This document shows positions 34,530 through 44,481 of a stretch of DNA of 64,000 nt, in pieces. A program made the position numbers and the translations under genes. The stretch is taken from contig NZ_PYSY02000001.1 of assembly GCF_003049685.1 (NCBI RefSeq), forward strand, positions 806,001 to 870,000, read 5' to 3'. The stretch's first letter is position 1. Every line of letters starts with the position of its first letter. The notes under the pieces are model-generated. The model was not told the DNA's origin and made no database searches. It worked only from the letters and a program-made list of their open reading frames with translations. The DNA is from Brucella pituitosa. GTDB lineage: Bacteria > Pseudomonadota > Alphaproteobacteria > Rhizobiales > Rhizobiaceae.

Positions 34530-36680
34530 TTAACGTCGGCCGTAGATCAGGTCGGTGCGTATATCCGCACTGCCGGTGAGGCGCGCCTTATAAACCTCAT
34601 AATTCTCCATCACGCGCTGAACATAGTTCCGCGTTTCGGAAAATGGAATGCGCTCAATCCAGTCGACAACCTCTTCGATTGGCTTGCCACGCGGGTCGCC
34701 GTATTTTTCCACCCAATCGGATGCACGACGCGGACCGGCATTATATCCGGCAAAGGTCAGCACGTAAGATCCGTTGAATCGGTCGAGCTGTTCGCCAAGA
34801 AAATGCGCGCCAAGCGTCGCATTATAGGCTGCATCGGTTGTGAGTTTCGGAGCAGAAAACGCCATTCCATTGCGTGTTGCGACACTCTTTGCGGTGGCTG
34901 GCATTAATTGTAACAGCCCGCGCGCACCAGCTTTTGACACTGCACCAACGTTGAACTCGCTTTCCTGACGAGCGATCGCATAGGCAAGCGCTTTGCCGGA
35001 GCCACTGATATTCGCATGAGCCGGAATGGCGCCAATCGGGTGCGATAGCGCTCCGACGTCCAGTCCACGGAATGCTGCCGTCTTGCCAACGCGGAGAGCG
35101 AGATAATGATTCTCGTTCTTCTCCGCCATTACAGCGAGAAGCGCCAGTTCTCCAACGCTACCGAGCTCTTGTGACAGCTGGCTGTACAGAGCAGTCGCGC
35201 GGCTGCCATAGCCGATCTGTTCAAGGCGCTTGATGGCTTGGACTGCGGGACGGCCAGAGAAACGCACACGTTCTGCATCGGATGGTCTTGGATAGGCGAG
35301 CTCGGGCGCTTTTTCACTAAGTTTAGCGGCGGACAGCTGCCCATAGAATGTTGTGCCGAAATGCGCGGAGCGGCGATAATAGCCGTTAGCATCGCCGCCA
35401 GCACCAGCTTCTGCGGCACGCCCGAGCCAATAATAAGCGCGCGAAGCGGAAATCGGACGAGATGAAATCTCGGCGATCTTCGCAAAATGCGGTGCAGCAA
35501 GCTTTGGTTGTTTCAATGAGCGCAAAGCATACCAACCGGCATGGAATTCTGCTTCTGCGGCCATTGTCGGTGATTCTGCGGCATGTGCTGCGACTAGTCT
35601 ATAGGCGAGTTGTGGCTTGTTAATATCGAGGAGTTCGCGCGACAGGATGCGACGTTCCACCCACCATGCGTCCGGATCCACCAGCGACGCGGCGTCTTTT
35701 GGAGCTTTCAGCATCAAGTCTGTCGCTTCGCTCATACGGTCTGCACGGCGCAGAAAGCGAATCTGTAAGAACATGTAAGCAGGGTTCGAGTGCCACGAGC
35801 GGTCCACATCGGCGATGGCTTTGGCCGTGTTTGGCGACTTCTGTGCCAATGCTGCATAAGCATTATAAAGCGACTGGGCCTGTGCTGGGCCAGCCAGAAG
35901 TTTAGCCGATTGCATGCGGTCATTGTAAAGCGAGCGCAGAAGGCGACGTTGATGATCGTCACGTGTAAGAACGCTTGCGAATTCTTTCAGAACTTTCGCT
36001 TCATCATCTGCCGAAAGGCGCTCTGTCGCCCACCAGGGCGCGAGAAGCTGATGCGCTTTTGTGTTGTTTCCAGTGGCCACATATGCGCGGGCGAGGGCGA
36101 TCATGCCCTCAGTTGTCTGCGGGCGTGTTGTGCCGAATGTGGCAATAACGGTTGTTGCCGGTGCATTTTCCCTGAAAAGCGCCCGTTCCGAATTGCGGCG
36201 CAGCGTCGCCATGCCGGGCCAGCCCGGCAGTTCAGAGGCAGCCATTGCAATTTCAGCGCTCGGCACGCCATCCATTCCCGATGTCGCTATCGACCAGGTC
36301 AATATCTGGCGGTCAAGTGAGCCTTTCGTCATTCCGTTGCGATAGGCAATTGCGCCGATGATATCGCGGGAATAGAGCGCATCAAGTCCGCTCTTTAATG
36401 TGCCGCTGATTACGGCAGGGTTCTCGACACGACTGAAGGAAGACGTGATAACCGGGTCGGGGGTGACCGGACGTGCTTTGGGCGTAACCAGATTGATTGG
36501 CGATTCATGTGTGGCAGTAGGCGCGAACGGACGCGCCAGCGGTGTAGGAACATCCGATGGCAAAGTTGACTGGGCATAGGCAGCCCCCGTCTGTCCCGCA
36601 AGAAGCGAAGCAGCAATAATCAATCCACTCGAAAAGAGCGCTCTTTGCTTTAATGGCATATCTATATTTTTCTTACACAT
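34530..36680 (-). CDS. Soluble lytic murein transglycosylase (Slt family)
   Basis: The 716-residue periplasmic enzyme cleaves peptidoglycan glycan strands. A signal peptide lies near the N-terminus; the start may be the ATG at 36659 (MPLKQRALF), which gives a cleaner signal. A long superhelical region of repeats spans about 90-530. The C-terminal SLT domain has the catalytic Glu in ARQESEFN, then SKAGARGLLQLMPATA and YNAGPRR. It is alone on this strand; its 3' end faces the HhH gene. Confidence 0.9.
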   Translation of the reverse strand: MCKKNIDMPLKQRALFSSGLIIAASLLAGQTGAAYAQSTLPSDVPTPLARPFAPTATHESPINLVTPKARPVTPDPVITSSFSRVENPAVISGTLKSGLDALYSRDIIGAIAYRNGMTKGSLDRQILTWSIATSGMDGVPSAEIAMAASELPGWPGMATLRRNSERALFRENAPATTVIATFGTTRPQTTEGMIALARAYVATGNNTKAHQLLAPWWATERLSADDEAKVLKEFASVLTRDDHQRRLLRSLYNDRMQSAKLLAGPAQAQSLYNAYAALAQKSPNTAKAIADVDRSWHSNPAYMFLQIRFLRRADRMSEATDLMLKAPKDAASLVDPDAWWVERRILSRELLDINKPQLAYRLVAAHAAESPTMAAEAEFHAGWYALRSLKQPKLAAPHFAKIAEISSRPISASRAYYWLGRAAEAGAGGDANGYYRRSAHFGTTFYGQLSAAKLSEKAPELAYPRPSDAERVRFSGRPAVQAIKRLEQIGYGSRATALYSQLSQELGSVGELALLAVMAEKNENHYLALRVGKTAAFRGLDVGALSHPIGAIPAHANISGSGKALAYAIARQESEFNVGAVSKAGARGLLQLMPATAKSVATRNGMAFSAPKLTTDAAYNATLGAHFLGEQLDRFNGSYVLTFAGYNAGPRRASDWVEKYGDPRGKPIEEVVDWIERIPFSETRNYVQRVMENYEVYKARLTGSADIRTDLIYGRR

Positions 36681-37071
36681 GATCTAACGAGAATAGAGTG
36701 CCTGATTGCGGGTAAAATATTGTTCAAATCGGGCTTTTCTAAGCCTGAAAGATAGGGTGATTGTCCTGCATAAGACTATGATGCCGATGCATGAAGCATT
36801 GGTTAATAAATGGTTATGTTTTTCTTTTCGAACATTTGTCTAAAGGCTCCATACGCGCCGGACAACTGTTGCACGCTCGATCTGAGCAGATCGGACTAAA
36901 AAAGCGAAGGAATTTTTGCAAAACTGTCATCCGGAAGCTGATTTGGGCTAGCCCCCCGCTTGCCGGATTTGCACTGCGAGACTATGGTGCATCGCCTCGC
37001 AGCTATTCTGGCACAGTCAAAAGCCAGCGTGGTATTGCCAGGTACCGTCTCTATTTCTCAGGAGTTCACTG
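36681..37071. other. Divergent intergenic region before dapA
   Basis: This 391-bp stretch separates the minus-strand transglycosylase from dapA. It has TTAA-N7-TTAT at 36803-36817, one base off a CtrA-type site, and a CAGGAG ribosome site for dapA. No gene is seen. Confidence 0.4.
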
Positions 37072-37953
37072 ATGCTGAAAGGCTCGATTACTGCACTTGT
37101 CACGCCATTCGATAGTGAAGGAGCGTTCGACGAGAAAGCCTTTCGTGCTTTTGTGAACTGGCAGATCGAAGAGGGCACCAAAGGGCTCGTACCGGTTGGC
37201 ACAACAGGCGAAACACCGACCTTGTCTCATGATGAGCACAAGCGTGTTATCGAGGTCTGCATCGAAGTAGCCGCAGGTCGCGTGCCGGTGATTGCGGGTG
37301 CTGGTTCCAACAATACGGTTGAGGCGATCGAACTTGCACAGCACGCCGAAAAGGCCGGTGCTGATGCGGTTCTTGTCGTCACGCCTTATTATAATAAGCC
37401 GAACCAGCGCGGCCTCTATGAGCATTTCTCGCGCGTTGCACGTTCGATCTCGATCCCGCTGATTATCTATAACATTCCGGGCCGTTCCGTCATCGATATG
37501 ACCCCGGAAACCATGGGTTCACTTGTACGCGATCATAAGAACATTGTTGGTGTGAAGGACGCGACAGGCAAGATCGAACGCGTTTCCGAGCAACGTTTGA
37601 CTTGCGGTAAGGATTTTATCCAGCTCTCCGGCGAAGACGCAACCGCTCTGGGTTTCAATGCACATGGCGGTGTTGGTTGTATTTCGGTGACGTCCAATAT
37701 CGCCCCGCGTCTCTGCGCAGAATTCCAGGATGCCTGTCAGGCCGGTGACTATGCTAAGGCGTTGGAGCTTCAGGATCGTCTGATGCCATTGCATAAGGCA
37801 CTCTTCATTGAGCCAAATCCTTCCGGACCGAAATATGCTCTGTCCCGCCTTGGTCGCGTTGAAAATGTTCTGCGTTCGCCAATGGTTACGGTTGAAGCTG
37901 CGACGGCTGAGAAGATTGATCAGGCTATGAAACACGCTGGCCTTGTCAACTAA
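37072..37953 (+). CDS. dapA: 4-hydroxy-tetrahydrodipicolinate synthase
   Basis: The enzyme condenses aspartate semialdehyde with pyruvate in the diaminopimelate/lysine pathway. The 293-residue TIM barrel has the TTGETPT motif (about 44-50), the catalytic Tyr in YYNKPNQ and the Schiff-base Lys in IVGVKDATG near residue 161. AGGAG lies 8-9 bp before the ATG. A strong terminator follows, then smpB. Confidence 0.95.
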   Translation: MLKGSITALVTPFDSEGAFDEKAFRAFVNWQIEEGTKGLVPVGTTGETPTLSHDEHKRVIEVCIEVAAGRVPVIAGAGSNNTVEAIELAQHAEKAGADAVLVVTPYYNKPNQRGLYEHFSRVARSISIPLIIYNIPGRSVIDMTPETMGSLVRDHKNIVGVKDATGKIERVSEQRLTCGKDFIQLSGEDATALGFNAHGGVGCISVTSNIAPRLCAEFQDACQAGDYAKALELQDRLMPLHKALFIEPNPSGPKYALSRLGRVENVLRSPMVTVEAATAEKIDQAMKHAGLVN

Positions 37954-37985
37954 GGCTGCTAATTTTGTCCGGTCGAGTGATTTTT

Positions 37986-38014
37986 ACGCTCTCGCGCATG
38001 CGAGAGCGTTTTCA
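37986..38014 (+). terminator. Terminator between dapA and smpB
   Basis: ACGCTCTCGC (37986-37995) pairs with GCGAGAGCGT (38000-38009) around GCAT, and Ts follow. Confidence 0.88.
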
Positions 38015-38045
38015 TTTCCGGCAATGAGCATTATATGGTGCCATT

Positions 38046-38522
38046 ATGAATAAGCCGAAAAACTCTCCCGCCCGCAAAATGGTCGCCGAAAACCGTAAAG
38101 CGCGCTACAATTTCGAGATTACCGATACGCTCGAAGCTGGTCTGGTTCTGACCGGCACGGAGGTTAAATCCTTGCGCGCCAATCAGGCCAATATTGCTGA
38201 AAGCTATGCGAGCTTTGAGAACGGTGAGTTTTGGCTGATCAATTCCTATATTCCGGAATACACGCAGGGCAATCGTTTTAATCATGAGCCGCGCCGTCTG
38301 CGTAAGCTGCTGATCAGCCGTCGCGAAATGTCACGGATTTTCAACTCGGTTTCACGCGAAGGCATGACCGTGGTTCCGTTGAAGCTATACTTCAACGATC
38401 GTGGTCGGGCAAAGCTTGAAATCGGCGTGGCGCGCGGTAAGAAGAATCACGACAAACGTGAGACTGAGAAGCAGCGCGACTGGAATCGCGAGAAATCGCG
38501 CCTGCTGCGTGATCGCGGCTAG
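38046..38522 (+). CDS. smpB: SsrA-binding protein SmpB
   Basis: SmpB brings tmRNA to stalled ribosomes. The 158-residue protein shows the signature [23 protein letters not shown] and the basic C-terminal tail [19 protein letters not shown]. The TAG stop is also the first bases of a palindrome (38520-38561) ending CGCTCTA. Confidence 0.95.
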   Translation: MNKPKNSPARKMVAENRKARYNFEITDTLEAGLVLTGTEVKSLRANQANIAESYASFENGEFWLINSYIPEYTQGNRFNHEPRRLRKLLISRREMSRIFNSVSREGMTVVPLKLYFNDRGRAKLEIGVARGKKNHDKRETEKQRDWNREKSRLLRDRG

Positions 38523-38561
38523 AGCGCTGGGCGCCTTATTGGGCGCGCAAAGGTCGCTCTA
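38520..38561 (+). repeat. Short palindrome with TAGAGCG...CGCTCTA ends
   Basis: The 42-bp element carries terminal repeats TAGAGCG and CGCTCTA and internal GGCGCC/GGGCGC. Its first bases form the smpB stop codon. The ends match the larger Bru-RS-like elements, so it may be a reduced copy. Confidence 0.5.
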
Positions 38562-38584
38562 AGACAGACATATATTGCCACAAC

Positions 38585-38616
38585 AAAAAAAGAGCGCCGG
38601 AAGGCGCTCTTTTTTA
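38585..38616 (+). terminator. Bidirectional terminator after smpB
   Basis: AAAAAGAGCGCC (38587-38598) pairs with GGCGCTCTTTTT (38603-38614) around four bases. It lies between the convergent smpB and NYN genes. Confidence 0.9.
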
Positions 38617-38681
38617 GATGGTGCGAACTGGCTCATGAGGTTGGAAATTATAACTCCACATGAACCAGGCAATTGCCGATA

Positions 38682-39266
38682 TCAATAGTCGTCATCCAGA
38701 TCGTCTTCCTGACGACGCTGCTGTTGCTGCGGACGCTCGGAAGGGTCGCGGCCGATTTCGGCCTTAAGCGAGACCAGATCGATGAAATGATCGGCCTGAC
38801 GGCGCAATTCATCAGAAATCATTGCAGGCTGTGTCGTCAGAGTGGAAACGACAGAGACCTTACGACCCTTACGCTGCAGCGCTTCGGCAAGCGAACGGAA
38901 ATCGCCATCGCCCGAGAAAATCACAAAATGGTCGACAGTGTCGGTGAGCTGCATGGCGTCGACGGTAAGTTCGATATCCATATTGCCCTTCACCTTGCGG
39001 CGACCGGTCGAGTCGGTAAATTCCTTGGCTGCCTTGGTGACAACCTTGTAGCCGTTGTAATCGAGCCAATCGATAAGCGGACGGATCGACGAGTATTCCT
39101 GATCCTCAACCAGAGCCGTGTAATAATAGGCGCGCAGCAAATAACCGCGTTTCTGGAAGGCCTTCAAAAGTTTCCGGTAATCAATATCGAAACCGAGTGT
39201 CTTTGAAGCTGCGTATAAATTCGCGCCGTCAATAAATAGCGCAATTTTTTCACGAGAATCGAACAT
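38682..39266 (-). CDS. NYN-domain (LabA/DUF88-like) putative RNase
   Basis: The 194-residue protein has the PIN-like NYN fold: ALFIDGANLY with Asp13, KGNMDIELTVDAM and IFSGDGDFRSLAEAL supply acidic metal ligands. The C-terminus (about 175-194) is Gln/Arg/Asp rich. Such proteins are predicted metal-dependent ribonucleases. It faces smpB and is divergent from rpoZ; a role in RNA quality control is only suggested by that setting. Confidence 0.88.
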   Translation of the reverse strand: MFDSREKIALFIDGANLYAASKTLGFDIDYRKLLKAFQKRGYLLRAYYYTALVEDQEYSSIRPLIDWLDYNGYKVVTKAAKEFTDSTGRRKVKGNMDIELTVDAMQLTDTVDHFVIFSGDGDFRSLAEALQRKGRKVSVVSTLTTQPAMISDELRRQADHFIDLVSLKAEIGRDPSERPQQQQRRQEDDLDDDY

Positions 39267-39664
39267 CGTGCAATATATCCACTCTGCGGCCGGTAAGTGA
39301 GTGGGCCTGCGACCGCGTATTCAGATTTGTTTCTTAAACGGCGGGGGTATTCATTTTTACCAATGACGTTTATTGCGTTCTACGGAGATATTATAGAAAA
39401 ACAAGCAACTCATGGTTGTTATTTGGCTATCCTTAATTACTTTTACGCTATATTTCGATATAGCAACCGATAATCGCTTGAAATCTATTGTTCCAATTTG
39501 ATCCGGATCGTGTATTTGTCAGACAGATTGATGAACAGTTATATCTTAGCCTAGATTTCTGAACCTTGTCGTTGGTGTTTTGCGCTTTTGCTTGTAATTT
39601 TGGCTCACAAGCGTTATGTGCAAGAAAAATTCCGTTAAAGTTTAAGAAATGAAAGGGACCGCCT
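39267..39664. other. AT-rich intergenic region upstream of rpoZ
   Basis: The ~400-bp divergent spacer is AT rich from 39360 to 39640 and holds no ORF of note. It probably contains promoters for the NYN gene and rpoZ. Confidence 0.4.
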
Positions 39665-40069
39665 ATGGCCCGCGTCACCGTTGAGGACTGCGTAGATAAG
39701 GTCGAGAACCGTTTTGAACTGGTTCTGCTGGCCGGTCACCGTGCCCGCCAGATTTCTCAGGGCGCCCAGATCACGATCGACCGCGACAACGACAAGAATC
39801 CGGTTGTTGCCCTGCGCGAAATCGCTGACGAAACACTTTCGCCTGACGATCTGAAGGAAGACCTGATTCATTCGCTGCAGAAGCACGTTGAAGTTGACGA
39901 ACCGGAAGCCGCTGCTCCAGCCCAGATCACCGACGCTTCGGATGCGTTGGCTGAAGGTATTGCTGAAGCTGGCGAAGACGATGTTGTTTCCTTCGACCGC
40001 ATGTCGGAAGAAGAACTGCTTGCCGGTATTGAAGGCCTCGTTGCTCCGGAAAAGAACGACGACTTCTAA
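39665..40069 (+). CDS. rpoZ: RNA polymerase omega subunit
   Basis: Omega helps assemble beta-prime into RNA polymerase. The 134-residue protein has the core [20 protein letters not shown] and [20 protein letters not shown]. An acidic alphaproteobacterial C-terminal extension runs from about 80 to 134. AAAGGGA precedes the ATG. It is followed by rsh, the usual pairing with the stringent-response gene. Confidence 0.95.
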   Translation: MARVTVEDCVDKVENRFELVLLAGHRARQISQGAQITIDRDNDKNPVVALREIADETLSPDDLKEDLIHSLQKHVEVDEPEAAAPAQITDASDALAEGIAEAGEDDVVSFDRMSEEELLAGIEGLVAPEKNDDF

Positions 40070-40381
40070 TCGTCGCTCTGTTGTTCGAGTGTTTCAGGCA
40101 AAAATCGGAACGAGTTTTGCACCGATAACGACTTGAAGATAAACAGGCCCTTGTTTTTGCGTGCGCTTCAGCTCCCAGGCTGTGGCGCACGTTTTTATGT
40201 ACATGGTGGCCAGAGATATCGTGATTGGCTGTCGGGTATTTGGCTTGCCGCTGAGGCGTTTGGGACAGAAATTAAGCCTGTTGGCAGAAAACAGGTTCGG
40301 AAACTCGCAAATTATTATATTTTTTAGCGATTTCCGGTCAAAATGACCGCTGCGTATGTGACTGGTAGGGAGTTTCTGTAG
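40070..40381. other. Spacer between rpoZ and rsh
   Basis: This 312-bp stretch shows no supported ORF or strong terminator. It may carry a second promoter for rsh; GGTAGGGAG lies just before the rsh start. Confidence 0.4.
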
Positions 40382-42625
40382 ATGATGCGCCAATATGAGC
40401 TTGTAGAGCGTGTTCAGCGATACAAGCCTGACGTCAATGAGGCGCTTCTCAACAAGGCGTATGTTTATGCCATGCAGAAGCATGGCAGCCAGAAGCGTGC
40501 ATCTGGGGATCCATATTTTTCACATCCACTCGAAGTCGCAGCAATTCTCACGGATATGCATCTGGATGAGGCAACCATTGCTATTGCTCTCCTGCATGAC
40601 ACGATTGAAGATACCACGGCGACGCGACAGGAAATCGACCAGCTATTCGGCCCGGAGATTGGTAAGCTTGTTGAAGGTCTGACCAAGCTCAAGAAGCTTG
40701 ATCTGGTTTCCAAAAAGGCAGTGCAGGCGGAAAACCTTCGCAAACTGTTGCTTGCGATTTCCGAAGATGTGCGCGTGCTTCTGGTGAAGCTTGCAGATCG
40801 ACTGCACAATATGCGTACCCTTGGCGTGATGCGCGAAGACAAGCGCCTGCGCATTGCCGAAGAAACCATGGATATCTATGCGCCGCTTGCTGGCCGCATG
40901 GGCATGCAGGACACACGCGAAGAACTCGAAGAGCTGGCCTTCCGCTATATCAATCCAGACGCTTGGCGTGCGGTAACAGATCGGCTTGCTGAACTTCTTG
41001 AAAAGAACCGCGGCCTTCTGCAGAAGATTGAAGAAGACCTGTCTGAGATTTTCCAGAAGAACGGCATCAAGGCGAGCGTCAAAAGCCGTCAGAAGAAGCC
41101 GTGGTCGGTTTTCCGTAAAATGGAAACCAAGGGCCTGTCGTTCGAACAGCTTTCCGATATTTTCGGCTTCCGCGTTATGGTTGAATCCACACAGGACTGC
41201 TATCGCGCGCTTGGTTTGATCCATACGACGTGGTCGATGGTTCCGGGTCGGTTCAAAGACTATATTTCGACGCCCAAGCAAAACGACTATCGTTCGATCC
41301 ATACGACAATCATCGGTCCGTCGCGCCAGCGTATCGAGTTGCAGATCCGCACGCGCGTCATGGATGAAATTGCCGAATTCGGTGTGGCTGCCCACTCGAT
41401 CTACAAGGATCGCGGCAGCGCCAGTAATCCGCATCAGATTTCGACCGAAACCAATGCCTATGCTTGGTTGCGTCAGACTATTGAGCAGCTTTCCGAAGGC
41501 GATAATCCTGAAGAGTTCCTTGAACACACCAAGCTGGAATTGTTTCAGGATCAGGTTTTCTGCTTCACGCCGAAGGGCCGTCTTATCGCGCTGCCACGCG
41601 GTGCAACGCCAATCGATTTCGCCTATGCGGTTCACACCGATATTGGCGATAGCTGTGTTGGCGCCAAGGTCAACGGTCGCATTATGCCGTTGATGACTGA
41701 GCTTAAAAACGGTGATGAAGTCGACATTATTCGTTCCAAAGCGCAGGTTCCGCCTGCCGCATGGGAGTCGCTTGTCGCAACAGGTAAGGCGCGTGCTGCG
41801 ATCCGCCGTGCAACGCGTTCTGCCGTTCGCAAGCAGTATTCCGGTCTCGGTATGCGTATTCTTGAGCGGGCTTTCGAACGTGCTGGGAAGCCTTTCAGTA
41901 AGGATATCCTCAAGCCTGGTCTGCCACGTCTTGCACGCAAAGAGGTTGAGGACGTTCTGGCGGCTGTAGGTCGCGGTGAATTGCCGTCGACTGATGTGGT
42001 GAAAGCAGTCTATCCGGATTATCAGGACACACGCGTTACTTCGCAGAATAGCCCGGCGAAAACTGGCGAAAAGGGTTGGTTCAATATTCAGAACGCAGCC
42101 GGCATGATCTTCAAGGTACCGGAAGGTTCTGAAGGCGCAGAAGAGCCTGCTGCAACTGGCGAAAAGCCAAAGCGTAAGGCCCTGCCGATCCGCGGTACCA
42201 ATTCCGACCTGCCCGTACGTTTTGCCCCGGAAGGGGCGGTGCCGGGCGACCGTATCGTCGGTATCATGCAGCCGGGAGCAGGGATCACGATTTATCCGAT
42301 CCAGTCACCGGCATTGACCGCTTATGACGATCAGCCTGAGCGCTGGATTGATGTGCGCTGGGATATTGATGAGGGGATGCATGAACGCTTCCCGGCCCGG
42401 ATCAGTGTGTCGGCGATTAATTCACCAGGGTCTCTGGCTGAAATTGCGCAGATCGTTGCATCGAATGACGCCAATATTCATAATCTCTCAATGGTGCGGA
42501 CTGCGCCCGATTTTACTGAAATGATCATTGACGTTGAAGTGTGGGACCTTAAACACCTCAATCGTATCATTTCTCAATTGAAAGAAAGCGCGAGCGTCAG
42601 TGGCGCAAGGCGCGTGAACGGATAA
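40382..42625 (+). CDS. rsh: Bifunctional (p)ppGpp synthetase/hydrolase
   Basis: The single RelA/SpoT homologue typical of alphaproteobacteria makes and degrades (p)ppGpp on starvation. The 747-residue protein has an HD hydrolase domain with His72-Asp73 (LLHDTIED) and HNMRTL. A synthetase domain (about 240-350) contains YHSIHT-like DYRSIHTTI. A TGS domain (about 395-455) and a C-terminal ACT domain (about 665-740) follow. Intact HD residues support hydrolase activity. pyrE starts 6 bp after its stop. Confidence 0.95.
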   Translation: MMRQYELVERVQRYKPDVNEALLNKAYVYAMQKHGSQKRASGDPYFSHPLEVAAILTDMHLDEATIAIALLHDTIEDTTATRQEIDQLFGPEIGKLVEGLTKLKKLDLVSKKAVQAENLRKLLLAISEDVRVLLVKLADRLHNMRTLGVMREDKRLRIAEETMDIYAPLAGRMGMQDTREELEELAFRYINPDAWRAVTDRLAELLEKNRGLLQKIEEDLSEIFQKNGIKASVKSRQKKPWSVFRKMETKGLSFEQLSDIFGFRVMVESTQDCYRALGLIHTTWSMVPGRFKDYISTPKQNDYRSIHTTIIGPSRQRIELQIRTRVMDEIAEFGVAAHSIYKDRGSASNPHQISTETNAYAWLRQTIEQLSEGDNPEEFLEHTKLELFQDQVFCFTPKGRLIALPRGATPIDFAYAVHTDIGDSCVGAKVNGRIMPLMTELKNGDEVDIIRSKAQVPPAAWESLVATGKARAAIRRATRSAVRKQYSGLGMRILERAFERAGKPFSKDILKPGLPRLARKEVEDVLAAVGRGELPSTDVVKAVYPDYQDTRVTSQNSPAKTGEKGWFNIQNAAGMIFKVPEGSEGAEEPAATGEKPKRKALPIRGTNSDLPVRFAPEGAVPGDRIVGIMQPGAGITIYPIQSPALTAYDDQPERWIDVRWDIDEGMHERFPARISVSAINSPGSLAEIAQIVASNDANIHNLSMVRTAPDFTEMIIDVEVWDLKHLNRIISQLKESASVSGARRVNG

Positions 42626-42631
42626 GGCACT

Positions 42632-43210
42632 ATGAAAACCGAAGACGTCCTTGCTGTCTTCCGCGAAGCGGGAGCGATCCTTGAAGGCCATTTCATTCTA
42701 ACCTCAGGTCTGCGTAGCCCGATTTTCTTGCAGAAGGCACGCGTTTTCATGCATGCCGACAAGACCGAAAAGCTCTGCAAGGCATTGGCCGAGAAGATCA
42801 AAGCAGCTGATCTCGGACAGATCGACTATGTTGTCGGACCTGCAATCGGTGGCCTTATTCCGTCCTACGAAACCTCGCGCCATCTGGGTGTGCCGTCGGT
42901 ATGGGTGGAACGCGAGAATGGTGTGTTCCGTTTACGTCGTTTCGATGTGCCGAAAGGATCGCGCGTCGTGATCGTGGAAGACATCGTCACCACGGGGCTT
43001 TCGATTCGCGAAACCATTGATTGCATGAAGGAGATTGGCATCGAAGTCGTAGCCGCCGCTTGTATCGTGGATCGTTCAGCGGGCAAGGCGGATGTGGGCA
43101 CGAAGCTTATTTCGCTTGCCGAATACGAAGTACCAGCCTATTCGCCAGACAATTTGCCGCCGGAATTGGCTGCAATTCCTGCGATTAAGCCAGGTAGCCG
43201 CAATATTTAA
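42632..43210 (+). CDS. pyrE: Orotate phosphoribosyltransferase
   Basis: The enzyme joins orotate and PRPP in pyrimidine synthesis. The 192-residue protein has the PRPP-binding motif [14 protein letters not shown] (about 110-123) and the early [12 protein letters not shown]. Spacing to rsh suggests co-transcription. Confidence 0.95.
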   Translation: MKTEDVLAVFREAGAILEGHFILTSGLRSPIFLQKARVFMHADKTEKLCKALAEKIKAADLGQIDYVVGPAIGGLIPSYETSRHLGVPSVWVERENGVFRLRRFDVPKGSRVVIVEDIVTTGLSIRETIDCMKEIGIEVVAAACIVDRSAGKADVGTKLISLAEYEVPAYSPDNLPPELAAIPAIKPGSRNI

Positions 43211-43349
43211 GCGGTTCGTACCATAACATTGATTTCGTTGCACGTGATTACCACCCTGCGTCGAAATTGCGCTTTGCGGTATTTGTTTCGCACCCTTAAT
43301 TTAGGGGGAAGGGCAAGCCCATGCCCATCCCCCTGTTTAGGAATATGTC

Positions 43350-44099
43350 GTGGCTGTTGTGCCTCTGGTTTTCGATCCAAAATCTCCATATCGGGCTCCA
43401 TGCGGTGTTTGCGTCGATTGCGATGTACGCCGCATGGCGGTTTGCTCCGCACTCGATGACGGCGATCTTGGCGCGCTTGAAGCTATCATGACCTCCAAGA
43501 AGCTCGATGCGAACGAGATGCTGGTGGAAGAGGGCGATCCGAAGCGCCGGGTTTTCAGCCTGACTTCGGGCATGCTGCGCATCTATACGTCACTGCCTGA
43601 TGGGCGCCGCCAGATTGCAGGTTTTCTGGTTCCCGGCGACTATTTGGGGCTGGCCGACGATGATGTTTATTCGCAATCGGCGGAGGCTGTTGTTCCTTCG
43701 GTCCTCTGCGCCTTTTCCTCCAAGGAAATGGAAGCATTGATGGTTAGCTTTCCGAGGCTCAGGGAACGTCTTCACCAGATGACGCGTGAAGCGCTGCGCA
43801 CCGCGCGCGACAACCAGCTTGTGCTGGGGCGTCTTGCACCAGTGGAAAAGCTTGCAAGTTTCCTTCTGGTCTTAGCTGCGCGTGCTGAAAAGCGAGGCGA
43901 AAAGGCCAATCTCGTTCACTTGGCAATGAACCGCACAGACATTGCCGATTATCTCGGCCTGACGATTGAAACGGTCAGCCGCAGCTTCACCAAGCTAAAG
44001 ACGCAAGGCCTTATCCAGCTGCTTGATGCGAACACCGTGGAGATATTGTCGCGTCGTTCGCTTGCGGCGGTCGCCGGAATGGATATTGAAGCTATTTGA
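43350..44099 (+). CDS. fnrN: FNR-type oxygen-responsive regulator (Crp family)
   Basis: The 249-residue protein has N-terminal cysteines C18, C21, C24 and C32 plus C120, enough for an oxygen-labile 4Fe-4S cluster. A cNMP-binding-like fold (about 35-150) and a HTH (about 193-218) follow; the recognition helix IETVSRSFTKLK is the FNR signature. The start is the GTG at 43350 with TAGGAA upstream. FnrN-type proteins activate micro-oxic genes through TTGAT-N4-ATCAA. A perfect box lies downstream before hemN. The TGA stop abuts a repeat. Confidence 0.9.
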   Translation: MAVVPLVFDPKSPYRAPCGVCVDCDVRRMAVCSALDDGDLGALEAIMTSKKLDANEMLVEEGDPKRRVFSLTSGMLRIYTSLPDGRRQIAGFLVPGDYLGLADDDVYSQSAEAVVPSVLCAFSSKEMEALMVSFPRLRERLHQMTREALRTARDNQLVLGRLAPVEKLASFLLVLAARAEKRGEKANLVHLAMNRTDIADYLGLTIETVSRSFTKLKTQGLIQLLDANTVEILSRRSLAAVAGMDIEAI

Positions 44100-44197
44100 G
44101 CATTTCTAACAGAAATGCAAAGCAGTTTTGCGTTGGGATATGTTTCAAAAAATAGATAGAGCGGTTCCAACACTTAAGTCCTGAAACGAACTGCTCT
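44097..44197 (+). repeat. Bru-RS-like ~100-bp repeat after fnrN
   Basis: It begins TGAGCATTTCTAACAG, has AAAGCAGTTTTGCG in the core and ends GAACTGCTCT. Its first bases include the fnrN stop. The copy is diverged. Confidence 0.6.
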
Positions 44198-44481
44198 GAT
44201 CCCTATTTATTTGTTTTCATTTCGTTGATTTAAATCAATGAAGGTTTCTTAAACGGCCACTACACCTGACCATGGAATTGACGCAGCACAGTCAAGTGCT
44301 GCTCGGTCTTAACGAGGTGAACAGGTGTCATTGTGGCTGGCAATTACAATATCGGCTGTCATGCATGCGGGCTTCCTTGCCGCATCATGCCGACTTGCCC
44401 GGCAGAATGTCCGTCTTCATCCAGTGCGCGTGGTAGCGACAGGTTATCACCAGAACGCAAAGCGGGCGGGGTGGAAGCATC
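44100..44481. other. Intergenic region between fnrN and hemN
   Basis: The 382-bp region holds the repeat at 44097-44197, an FNR box at 44225-44238 and a possible GC-rich hairpin near 44361-44390 (GCATGCGG...CCGCATCATGC). A weak GTG-started ORF at 44325-44489 overlaps the hemN start but is not supported. Confidence 0.5.
44225..44238 (+). promoter_or_regulatory. Perfect FNR/FixK box upstream of hemN
   Basis: TTGATTTAAATCAA matches the consensus TTGAT-N4-ATCAA on both half-sites. It lies about 245 bp upstream of hemN and downstream of fnrN. FnrN control of hemN is known in rhizobia and relatives. Confidence 0.8.
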
